Source: Bacteroidota bacterium (GTDB taxonomy: Bacteria; Bacteroidota; Bacteroidia; Cytophagales; Cyclobacteriaceae). From it: a DNA stretch of 64,000 nt. A model generated the notes under the pieces. The model saw nothing but the letters and a program-made list of their open reading frames with translations. It was not told where the DNA came from and searched no databases. A program made the position numbers and the translations under genes. Shown here one piece after another: positions 1 through 5,997 of this stretch. Position 1 is the first letter of the stretch. Every line of letters starts with the position of its first letter. The stretch spans positions 1 to 64,000 of the forward strand of contig JAFEAM010000043.1 in the NCBI GenBank assembly GCA_018266395.1, given 5' to 3'.

Positions 1-29
1 GCAAAGTCATATGCACCAACGTTGCCAGC
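1..29 (+). repeat. attC-like site E0, right arm only
   Basis: The window opens inside an attC-like element. The right arm GTCATATGCAC resembles those of E3 and E9, and the terminal box GTTGCCAGC lies at 21-29. This box opens cassette A and is complementary at 8 of 9 positions to the closing box of cassette A (603-611). The left arm is outside the window. Confidence 0.8.
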
Positions 30-38
30 AATGCGTTT

Positions 39-629
39 ATGAAGATTCAGTTATTTGGACTGACCCTGGTACTTATGACAGCTGTTTTTACTGACAGCTT
101 TTCTTGTATGTGCAACAAGGTCAAGAGCAGGAAAATGTATAAGGATTCTGACTATGTCATTATTGGAAGAGCGTTAAAGAATCTACGCCTAGACTCAATG
201 GTCGGGAAACTTCTTGATCTTAAGGGAGGTGGAGGAAACGTTTCTTTTCAGATTCAAAAAGTCTTGAAAGGAACCATTGACAAGGAAATAGTAGCGATAA
301 TCCAAGACGGAAGTAGCTGTACCATGTGGTTTAAGTTTGGCGATAGTTATTTAATATTTGGAAAGAAAAGGGAACATATGTACGATTCGATGGACGTCTA
401 TTCTCCAATACTTCAGTTTGACTCAACAGATACAATAACTGACGAGGAAATTATTCAAATAAGGAAAACTGAATTTGCAATCGAAAGACAATTTGAGGAT
501 AGTATAAAGGCGGAGTATGGATTAATGATCAATACTGATATGTGCTTGTGTTTCTACGAACAAGGAAAGACGTTCAAGAAATATATGCGCAGAAAACGCA
601 CTGCTGACAACAAAATGTATAAGCCATAG
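39..629 (+). CDS. Cassette A: exported TIMP/NTR-like protein
   Basis: This 196-residue protein has an N-terminal hydrophobic segment (residues 4-20) followed by SCMC at 22-25, so it is probably secreted or lipid-anchored. The pattern after the signal (C-x-C, then DYVIIGRAL, a VSFQIQKVLKG stretch, a SSC near residue 95 and GDSYLIFGK) resembles bacterial TIMP/netrin-like (NTR) domains, which form an OB-like fold. The biochemical role is unknown. A further Cys pair (CLC) lies near residue 170. The start ATG is 10 bp after the preceding GTT box and overlaps the stop of a four-codon ORF (31-42). The last residues are encoded by the left arm of site E1, a common arrangement in integron cassettes. 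Family assignment is tentative. Confidence 0.75.
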   Translation: MKIQLFGLTLVLMTAVFTDSFSCMCNKVKSRKMYKDSDYVIIGRALKNLRLDSMVGKLLDLKGGGGNVSFQIQKVLKGTIDKEIVAIIQDGSSCTMWFKFGDSYLIFGKKREHMYDSMDVYSPILQFDSTDTITDEEIIQIRKTEFAIERQFEDSIKAEYGLMINTDMCLCFYEQGKTFKKYMRRKRTADNKMYKP

Positions 630-772
630 CGGGCGAGTATTGTAAATTTTTAGTTTTATCTTTCATTTCAGAGTATTTGTCGTAGGACAGCTCGCACCAG
701 TCGGCCCTGGCATGCTTCGCATTTACCAGTTCCTCCAATGCCCGCTACGACTTATACATCGACGTTATGGGC
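603..772 (+). repeat. attC-like site E1
   Basis: This is a 170-bp inverted-repeat element. The outer boxes are GCTGACAAC (603-611) and GTTATGGGC (764-772). The next stem is ATGTATAAG (615-623) against CTTATACAT (751-759), with unpaired spacers AAA and CGAC between. After CCA (624-626) against CGA (748-750), the inner stem TAGCGGGC (627-634) pairs with GCCCGCTA (740-747). A626 faces C748, an A-C mismatch that is a G-T wobble on the other strand. The terminal region holds a CTGG...CCAG hairpin, so this is a long-class site. Confidence 0.85.
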
Positions 773-788
773 AACCTTTTTTGGACAG

Positions 789-1679
789 ATGGCAACTGAC
801 GGAATAAAAATAATTGACGGGGACACAGCTCATGATACTTATTGGGGCATCATGGACTTGTACGACAATGACGCGGACTTTGAACTAATCAAAAAAGAAT
901 TTCCACTCATTCAAAATGACTACGCTGATAATTTTGACAACGAAGTTTATGTTACCAGTTGTGGGCTTGCATATTGGGAATTAGGGATTCTTTCAACTAG
1001 CGATCGACAATTTATAAAAGAGGTCGTGGACAAAGGAGCAACGATTGCCGAGTGGACCAAAGAAAATGAGAAAGAAGGAAAAGCGCGAGAGAAGGAACTT
1101 GACAAGTTTTTGAAAAAGATAAGTCAACCAAATAAAAAGGTAAGGGCGAGAAAAAAATACAGAAAGATTGCAAATCTTTACTTTCAGCAAGGTGACATTT
1201 TAACTTTCCAACTTGAAGATAAAAAGTATAGAGCCGTTATTTGCTCTGCAGTTGACCAGTATCGAGGAGCTTGTAATTATTTCTTAACTCCGACAACTTA
1301 CAACGCTATCAAGAAGCCAGATTTTAAGGACATTTTGAATAGCGAGATACTTGGTCGACAAATCAGCGCCAGCTCAGACGAAGCTGGAATCAGATCGGAG
1401 CAACCCGGAATTGAAAAAATTTGGGACTATGTTGGACATGGAAATTTCTTTTTTGGACTAACGATAATGGCTGTTCCACACAAGGATGTAATGACCTTCA
1501 AGGACAATTTTGAAAAGATTGGAACATTGGAAATAATTGAAAGCCTCAAGCAAGTTGGTACACTAAGTTACGAATCCAGTTTTGACCGCTTCCAAAATAT
1601 ATTTGGTGACTTGGACGGACACATTGAAGCATTCAGACTAAAAAGATTCCCGACAAAAGTTATTGCCGACTTGGAGTAA
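789..1679 (+). CDS. Cassette B: hypothetical protein with possible Imm26-like domain
   Basis: This is a 296-residue soluble protein when started at the ATG at 789. An upstream in-frame ATG at 738 lies inside the attC arm and would read through recombination-site sequence, so it is less likely. The N-terminal third is acidic and begins MATDGIKIIDGD; residues about 85-130 are lysine/glutamate rich and probably helical. The following segment FQQGDILTFQLEDKKYRAV is reminiscent of Imm26-type immunity domains (a GD-x-hydrophobic start followed by short strands), but the match is weak. No catalytic motif or signal peptide is visible. It is the only gene in its cassette and has no visible promoter. 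A function cannot be assigned from sequence alone. Confidence 0.75.
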   Translation: MATDGIKIIDGDTAHDTYWGIMDLYDNDADFELIKKEFPLIQNDYADNFDNEVYVTSCGLAYWELGILSTSDRQFIKEVVDKGATIAEWTKENEKEGKAREKELDKFLKKISQPNKKVRARKKYRKIANLYFQQGDILTFQLEDKKYRAVICSAVDQYRGACNYFLTPTTYNAIKKPDFKDILNSEILGRQISASSDEAGIRSEQPGIEKIWDYVGHGNFFFGLTIMAVPHKDVMTFKDNFEKIGTLEIIESLKQVGTLSYESSFDRFQNIFGDLDGHIEAFRLKRFPTKVIADLE

Positions 1680-1688
1680 AAAAAGGCT

Positions 1689-1862
1689 GCCCATAACAAT
1701 GTGCATGAGCCATAGCGGGGTTCAGTGTTACTTGTAGTTTTGTTTCTTAAATTCGTTTCGGTGTGTGGGACAAGTCGCAGCAGGTCGGCCTTGGCATTCC
1801 GCTTCGCTTCATTGCCAAGTCCTCCTAAACCCCGCTACGGCTCATGCACTCACGTTGTAGGC
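1689..1862 (+). repeat. attC-like site E2
   Basis: This is a 174-bp element. The closing box of cassette B, GCCCATAAC (1689-1697), is the exact reverse complement of that cassette's opening box GTTATGGGC (764-772). The stem GTGCATGAG (1701-1709) pairs with CTCATGCAC (1841-1849), and TAGCGGGGTT (1713-1722) with AACCCCGCTA (1828-1837). A1712 faces C1838. The terminal region contains a CTTGGCA...TGCCAAG hairpin (long class) and the conserved GTTTCTTAA and GTGGGACAA blocks. The opening box of cassette C is GTTGTAGGC (1854-1862). Confidence 0.88.
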
Positions 1863-1913
1863 CATTCACTGAGAAAGAGTCGGCACAGGCGACAAACCGA
1901 CACATAAAATTAA

Positions 1914-2561
1914 ATGAGGTACTTCTACATCATTTTGACAATAACTTTGACCAGTTGCCAAGTTAAAACAGATAACAATCCTCAATCGGATAGAGACGAA
2001 GACGACATGATTTTAAGAAAAGAAGCCGAAGTCTTTGGCGACACATTAAAAGTCATTTACGAGTACCACGGGGATACAGTCATTCAACATAGAATTGACC
2101 TAAAAGGAACTACAGACGATGGCTTTGATAACAGTTTTACTGTTAAGTCAGTATGGTCTACTAAGAACACTACTGACCTGACCTGTTCTAAAAAATTAAA
2201 AATAAAGCAGGACGGAGTGCACTTCTATTTTTGCCTTGATGATGTTATTCAGAAGGTTACAAGAGATATTAACACCTCAGACCAGCCTGGACTTGTTGAC
2301 CGGCTAACTATAAATAGGGCTGAGTTAATAAATATCAAAAACGGAGAGGCCGACTCATTATTGACAGAAACCTATTATTTAACATTTGACCTATTGCAGT
2401 CTATAGATTTTTCTATTGTCGACACTAAAACAAAATCAAAGGTTAAAAAAGTAAGGATTGAACAGTACGAGACAGATTTTTCAGGCGGAAATATTTACTA
2501 TTTGATCGGGGACAAAAAAGATACTTTAGCAAGGTTCGATGTAAACGACTGGATAAGGTAA
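1914..2561 (+). CDS. Cassette C: lipoprotein, function unknown
   Basis: This 215-residue protein starts with a short signal peptide and a lipobox-like LTSC (Cys15), so it is probably an outer-membrane or periplasmic lipoprotein. The rest is hydrophilic, with alternating beta-prone stretches (KVIYEYHGDTVI, TYYLTFDLLQSIDF, GNIYYLIGD) resembling small Bacteroidota lipoproteins of DUF4738 type; I cannot confirm that family. No catalytic motif is seen. It lies alone between sites E2 and E3, whose facing boxes (1854-1862 and 2606-2614) are perfectly complementary. The start ATG is 51 bp after the GTT box, and no strong ribosome-binding site is visible. Confidence 0.8.
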   Translation: MRYFYIILTITLTSCQVKTDNNPQSDRDEDDMILRKEAEVFGDTLKVIYEYHGDTVIQHRIDLKGTTDDGFDNSFTVKSVWSTKNTTDLTCSKKLKIKQDGVHFYFCLDDVIQKVTRDINTSDQPGLVDRLTINRAELINIKNGEADSLLTETYYLTFDLLQSIDFSIVDTKTKSKVKKVRIEQYETDFSGGNIYYLIGDKKDTLARFDVNDWIR

Positions 2562-2605
2562 AGACATGACCACGGCCCCGTATGAAGTAACGGTGGACGC
2601 GAACG

Positions 2606-2736
2606 GCCTACAACAATGTGCATATGCCATTGCCGGGGTTCGAGTTAAATCGTAGATTAGTTTCTTAACAACACTCGGCATGTACGAAGCCGTGAACCAG
2701 GTCCCGGCAACGTCATATGCACTGGGCGTTGTGGGC
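2606..2736 (+). repeat. attC-like site E3
   Basis: At 131 bp this is the shortest complete element. Box GCCTACAAC (2606-2614) is the exact complement of GTTGTAGGC (1854-1862). Stem GTGCATATG pairs with CATATGCAC, and TTGCCGGG with CCCGGCAA, with the conserved CCA/CGT step between. The terminal region is closely related to that of E9 but lacks the hairpin insertion. The opening box of cassette D is GTTGTGGGC (2728-2736). Confidence 0.88.
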
Positions 2737-2753
2737 AATAAAAACTTGGGACA

Positions 2754-3110
2754 ATGAAGGCCACATTAATTTTACTACTCATAATTCCGTTCGGACTCTT
2801 TGGACAAGGAACTACTGGGGACAAAGTCAAAATAAAATTAATGGCCGACAAGGAACCACTAAGAGGCGCGACTCTACTAATTAAGGGCTCCAATCCCCCG
2901 CAAGGGACAACCTCGGACATGAATGGAGAAGCTGAGTTACTAATACCACAAGAATTTAAAACAATAGAGATTAGTTTCTTGGGACCGTACACAGCTTTGG
3001 AAATAATAAGGCCAGTAGACTCAATTTACTTTGACATTTCTTCTAAGACCGCGACTTACTACCTGAACAAGAAGAAACTGAAAAGGAAAAAACAAATTGT
3101 AAATAATTGA
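2754..3110 (+). CDS. Cassette D: exported carboxypeptidase-regulatory-like domain protein
   Basis: This is a 118-residue protein with a cleavable-looking signal peptide (hydrophobic residues 4-16, FGLFGQG). The mature part matches the small beta-sandwich of CarboxypepD_reg-like domains: a PLRGATLLIKG strand, a GTTSDMNGEAEL turn (the typical T-D-x-x-G-x-a pattern) and an IEISFLGPY strand. In Bacteroidota this module usually precedes TonB-dependent receptors; here it stands alone, so it is probably a periplasmic or surface binding module. The C-terminus is lysine-rich (KKKLKRKKQ). ATG follows GGGACA directly. The cassette boxes (2728-2736, 3125-3133) are perfectly complementary. Confidence 0.8.
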   Translation: MKATLILLLIIPFGLFGQGTTGDKVKIKLMADKEPLRGATLLIKGSNPPQGTTSDMNGEAELLIPQEFKTIEISFLGPYTALEIIRPVDSIYFDISSKTATYYLNKKKLKRKKQIVNN

Positions 3111-3124
3111 GTAAAGTTTTTACT

Positions 3125-3257
3125 GCCCACAACAAAAGCTATAAAACATATGCTGTATCGTAGGTTCTTAAAGTGCGTGGTGTTAAATTTAGTTAGCAAC
3201 GTGGGACAAAGACGTGCGTACTTAAAGGCATACGTTTTATAGCCAGACGTTGGCTGC
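3125..3257 (+). repeat. attC-like site E4
   Basis: This is a 133-bp element with boxes GCCCACAAC (3125-3133) and GTTGGCTGC (3249-3257). The stem GCTATAAAAC pairs with GTTTTATAGC, a sequence unrelated to the other sites but still palindromic. Structure is therefore kept while sequence changes. The A-C mismatch is retained just inside the stem, before TATGC/GCATA. The terminal region has TTAAATTTAG and the conserved GTGGGACAAAGACG block. Confidence 0.88.
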
Positions 3258-3273
3258 AATGGCCGCAGGACAG

Positions 3274-3966
3274 ATGAGACAACTAATAAACATTGGACTT
3301 TTAATTCTTGTTTCATGCGGGACACCGACTGAGACGGTTGACAATTCATTCTACACAGACAAAAGACTCAGTTTTTACGACCCGTCAGACGAAAATTTTA
3401 GTCTGAATGTCTGGATCAGAAAACCTGAAAACATTCGGACTCTTCACGAGACATTTAAAAAGTACGGTTACAGTAAAATATTTTCAGACTACGACTTGTC
3501 ATCGAATCCGTGCATGATCTGGAGTTACATAAACAAACCATGTTCGACATTGATTGACAGCCTAATTCTAACTTATCCTCAATCAGACAAAGCACCAAAA
3601 TATTATAAAGAGTTTTGGGATAGACGAAAAGCAGAACAGAATGACACGACTGTTTTTGCAGTTCTTAAAGAGGTCAAAGACGAACTGATAAATAAGAACA
3701 AGGTGACGTTCAACGACCGACAAACAAACGACACCATATATAATCTTTTGAGAATAAAGTTTAAGCAACCTGACAATGAAGCAGAGGCAACTGACAACTT
3801 TAACTACTTGCTAAAAGTTGGACTGAATCTTTCCGCGTATAACCTGTTGTACGAGGCAGGTTGGTATGAAAACTTAACGTGGGACAGGGAAAAAATGAAA
3901 CAAAAATTAAAGACGGACACGGTTGACAATTCTTTTTATCCAATAATTGTTGATGACACGAAATGA
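3274..3966 (+). CDS. Cassette E: lipoprotein, function unknown
   Basis: This is a 230-residue protein when started at ATG 3274, giving a compact lipoprotein signal MRQLINIGLLILVSC with Cys at 15. Longer in-frame starts (TTG 3250, ATG 3259) fall in or against the attC arm and would place polar residues before the hydrophobic core. The mature protein is hydrophilic, with paired helical segments (for example residues 130-200), and has no motif that I recognise. It is the only gene of the cassette. The flanking boxes GTTGGCTGC (3249) and GCACCCAAC (3986) are complementary at 8 of 9 positions. Confidence 0.78.
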   Translation: MRQLINIGLLILVSCGTPTETVDNSFYTDKRLSFYDPSDENFSLNVWIRKPENIRTLHETFKKYGYSKIFSDYDLSSNPCMIWSYINKPCSTLIDSLILTYPQSDKAPKYYKEFWDRRKAEQNDTTVFAVLKEVKDELINKNKVTFNDRQTNDTIYNLLRIKFKQPDNEAEATDNFNYLLKVGLNLSAYNLLYEAGWYENLTWDREKMKQKLKTDTVDNSFYPIIVDDTK

Positions 3967-3985
3967 GATTGGTGTAGCGGCCACA

Positions 3986-4118
3986 GCACCCAACAAAATG
4001 TTTGCGCAATGGTGGGGTGATGTGTAAGTTCAAAGGGATATCTTCGTTCAACATTTGGTTACGTGGGACAAATACGTTTTCAAAAGCCCACCACTGCGCA
4101 AACACAAACGTTGTATGC
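3986..4118 (+). repeat. attC-like site E5
   Basis: This is a 133-bp element with boxes GCACCCAAC (3986-3994) and GTTGTATGC (4110-4118). The stem GTTTGCGCA pairs with TGCGCAAAC and the inner stem TGGTGGG with CCCACCA, separated by a single A facing C. Spacers are AAAAT on the left and ACAAAC on the right. The stem sequence differs from all other sites, again conserving structure over sequence. Confidence 0.88.
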
Positions 4119-4140
4119 AATGCCCCTTGGGACAAATTGA

Positions 4141-4560
4141 ATGAGAAAAATATCATCAGACTTTACAGCCCTTCTTAAATATGTTGCTCCGTGGGCAATT
4201 ATTTTCTTCCTGACCTTAGGGACAATTGGGGCATTTGTCGCGGGACAATTTTATCTGGGACTTGGAGTAATAATAGTCGGAGCACCAATCATTGGTTTCA
4301 CTCGGAGTATGTTGATGAATCTTAAGAATGTTTTTCTGGACAAAGAGAATAAAGTAATAATTGTTAAGGGACAGAAAGTTGAATCGATACCTTATGGAGA
4401 TATTAAAGAGATACTGAGACCTTGGACTCCTCCGTACATCGCGACTGTACAACTGACTAAGGACTATTCATTTGGAAGAACATTCACATTTATTCCTGAC
4501 GACCATCCGCTTTTTTGGGACAATTATGACGAGGACTTAAAAACAAAAATTAGGAAGTAA
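4141..4560 (+). CDS. Cassette F: two-helix membrane protein, unknown function
   Basis: This 139-residue protein has two hydrophobic segments near residues 15-35 and 38-58 joined by a short turn. A soluble C-terminal half follows, with short strands (VFLDKENKVIIVKGQKVESIPYGDIK, given here in outline only as alternating hydrophobic residues), as in membrane-anchored PH-like (bPH) proteins. That assignment is tentative. The start ATG directly abuts the stop of a six-codon leader ORF (4120-4140), so coupled translation is possible. The cassette boxes GTTGTATGC (4110) and GCATACAAC (4569) are perfectly complementary. Confidence 0.75.
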   Translation: MRKISSDFTALLKYVAPWAIIFFLTLGTIGAFVAGQFYLGLGVIIVGAPIIGFTRSMLMNLKNVFLDKENKVIIVKGQKVESIPYGDIKEILRPWTPPYIATVQLTKDYSFGRTFTFIPDDHPLFWDNYDEDLKTKIRK

Positions 4561-4568
4561 GGGGCACT

Positions 4569-4704
4569 GCATACAACATTGTGTTTATGCCAGCTGCGGG
4601 TGAAGTGTTAAATTGAGGTCTAGTTTCTTATAATTCATTTCGGCACGTGGGAAAAGACGCAGCTTCGAAAGCCGCAGCCGTCACAAACACGGGCCGTTAT
4701 GCGT
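4569..4704 (+). repeat. attC-like site E6
   Basis: This is a 136-bp element with left box GCATACAAC (4569-4577) and right box GTTATGCGT (4696-4704). Stems are GTGTTTATG against CGTCACAAACAC (imperfect) and GCTGCGG against CCGCAGC, with the CCA/CG step retained. The terminal region carries a clear copy of the conserved core (TAGTTTCTTA, TTCATTTCGG, GTGGGAAAAGACGCAGC). Confidence 0.85.
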
Positions 4705-4732
4705 CAGCTTTTTGGACAAAGAAGACAAACAA

Positions 4733-5233
4733 ATGAAAATTCACGGACTACTGATTTTAATCTTTTTATGGAGCTGCGGACAAAAGACACCAAAGCAGGA
4801 AAGCCCTCTAACTGATTCAGTAACCGCAGACAAAGCGGTAAATAACGAGTCACCAAAAACAAAAATTATTCTGGACAGTTTTACGAACATACCTGATGAG
4901 ATTCAAGGGTGTTCATGCTTCTATTCTGAGTCAGAAGATAAACATCTCAAGAATGAATACTTTTTTGTTGCGGGCTTTGACAGCACAGCTTTCATTTCTA
5001 TTGACAATAAACTATTAAAATTGAAACTGGTTTCAACTGGACGAGAACCCAATACCTTCGGTGACAATGATCATACAGACATTTATAAGACTGACGATTA
5101 TCAAATAACGTTGGACATAAAATACTTGAAACAAGAAGGAGATGAAGGATGGCTAAATACTGGAACCATAACTATTCAAAGTAAAGACGGACTAAAAGAA
5201 ATTATTAAGTTCTATGGAGGTTGCGGATGCTGA
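4733..5233 (+). CDS. Cassette G: cysteine-containing lipoprotein, unknown function
   Basis: This is a 166-residue protein from ATG 4733, with the signal MKIHGLLILIFLWSC and lipobox Cys at 15. A TTG start at 4712 would add seven polar residues and is less plausible. After a Ser/Thr/Lys-rich linker, the mature domain carries GCSC near residue 60 and ends in GGCGC, so there are two closely spaced Cys pairs that could form disulfides or bind metal. No family is recognised. The flanking boxes GTTATGCGT (4696) and ACGCATAAC (5248) are perfectly complementary although they depart from the usual GTTGnnnGC form. This is strong evidence that the unit moved as one cassette. Confidence 0.8.
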   Translation: MKIHGLLILIFLWSCGQKTPKQESPLTDSVTADKAVNNESPKTKIILDSFTNIPDEIQGCSCFYSESEDKHLKNEYFFVAGFDSTAFISIDNKLLKLKLVSTGREPNTFGDNDHTDIYKTDDYQITLDIKYLKQEGDEGWLNTGTITIQSKDGLKEIIKFYGGCGC

Positions 5234-5247
5234 GAATAAAAAGCCGA

Positions 5248-5382
5248 ACGCATAACACAGCGCATATGCCACGTCTGGCGGAAGAGTTGATTTAAAGTTT
5301 TGGTTTTCTAAATTTGTTCTGTGCCGTGGATAAAGACGCAGCTCCGAAAACCAGCCGCGCCATATGCGCGCACGTTGGCAGC
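5248..5382 (+). repeat. attC-like site E7
   Basis: This is a 135-bp element with boxes ACGCATAAC (5248-5256) and GTTGGCAGC (5374-5382). The stem GCGCATATG pairs with CATATGCGC; the inner arm CGTCTGG pairs imperfectly with CCAGCCG, and the CCA step again places A against C. The terminal region holds the conserved core (GTTTTCTAAATTTG, CGTGGATAAAGACGCAGC). Confidence 0.85.
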
Positions 5383-5392
5383 AAGCAGCTAA

Positions 5393-5491
5393 ATGAAAAT
5401 ACTCCTACCAATAATATTTATTTTAATTGTGGCTTGCGACAGCAAACCCAAGACAGCTACGTTGACAGGTGACCTTGTCTTAGCCCCCTAA
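5393..5491 (+). pseudogene. Cassette H: truncated lipoprotein gene
   Basis: ATG at 5393 opens a typical lipoprotein signal, MKILLPIIFILIVAC (Cys15), and the reading frame stops after 32 residues at 5489-5491. From about 5492 the sequence is the interior of an attC-like site (GTAGTTTCAGTTTCTTAA), so the rest of the gene and the left arm of the site appear to have been removed by one deletion. What the intact lipoprotein did cannot be told. Confidence 0.65.
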
Positions 5492-5619
5492 GTAGTTTCA
5501 GTTTCTTAATTTCGTTTCGGTGCATGGGACAGTACGCAGCAGGTCGGCCTTAGCATTCCTAACGTCATTGCTAAGTCCTCCTAAACCCCGCTACGTCATA
5601 TGCACAGAACGTTGAGCGC
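5492..5619 (+). repeat. attC-like site E8, left arm deleted
   Basis: The conserved terminal region (GTTTCTTAATTTCGTTTCGG, then ATGGGACAGTACGCAGC), the CTTAGCA...TGCTAAG hairpin of the long class and a normal right arm CCCCGCTACGTCATATGCAC with box GTTGAGCGC (5611-5619) are present. No left arm with TGCATATGACGTAGCGGGG-type sequence or AAC box occurs upstream, so the folded site cannot form and this copy should be inactive as a recombination partner for excision of cassette H. Confidence 0.8.
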
Positions 5620-5669
5620 AAGGCGGCCGGACAAAAAAGTGACGCCAAAATTTATTAAATTTGGATACT

Positions 5670-5906
5670 ATGAAAACAGGGACATATAATATAGACTTAG
5701 AATTCAGCCAAATCTTGGAGTTGGTCAGACAGCTATCAAAAAAGGAAAAAATCAGACTGTCAAAGGAGCTTGAAAAAGAGATAATTGACGTAAAACTGAC
5801 TTCCTTATTAAAAGCCTTCAAAACGGACGAGCTTGACCAAGCAACAATTGACCAAGAAGTTGAAATTGTAAGAGCTGAATTATATGCCAAGTCAAAAGCC
5901 AAGTAA
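5670..5906 (+). CDS. Cassette I: antitoxin-like protein upstream of a PIN toxin fragment
   Basis: This small acidic-basic helical protein has 78 residues from ATG 5670 (a TTG at 5661 is possible but less likely). It begins MKTGTYNIDLEFSQIL, followed by a long charged helix (VRQLSKKEKIRLSKELEKEI) of the kind seen in antitoxins paired with PIN-domain toxins in Bacteroidota. Its 3' end overlaps the start of a PIN-type toxin reading frame by 23 bp (5884-5906), the usual antitoxin-then-toxin arrangement. It would normally bind and neutralise the toxin and autoregulate the operon. With the toxin truncated, its present role is doubtful. Confidence 0.7.
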   Translation: MKTGTYNIDLEFSQILELVRQLSKKEKIRLSKELEKEIIDVKLTSLLKAFKTDELDQATIDQEVEIVRAELYAKSKAK

Positions 5907-5997
5907 AATAATCATAGACACCAATGTTTGGATTAGCTTCTTAATTGGCAAGACCAGCCGCCAACATTGCATATGCCATTGCCGGGGCTCGAGTTAA
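5884..5997 (+). pseudogene. Cassette I: PIN-domain toxin, truncated by cassette end
   Basis: ATG 5884 opens a frame reading KIIIDTNVWISFLIGK, the signature first strand and catalytic aspartate (D in IDTNV) of PIN-domain ribonuclease toxins. After the TSR following this motif the frame runs into the left arm of site E9 and stops at 5995-5997 after 37 codons. A PIN toxin is usually about 130-150 residues and needs further acidic residues, so this is a dead fragment. The closing box GCCGCCAAC (5957) does not match the opening box GTTGAGCGC (5611), so the original cassette end has been replaced. Confidence 0.8.

Noticed and set aside
738-788. Upstream ATG 738 as start of the cassette B gene
   Set aside because: The extra residues are encoded by the attC arm, which belongs to the recombination site and not to the gene.
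1725-1907. 60-codon open frame in site E2
   Set aside because: It lies wholly in the attC-like element and its composition follows the repeat.
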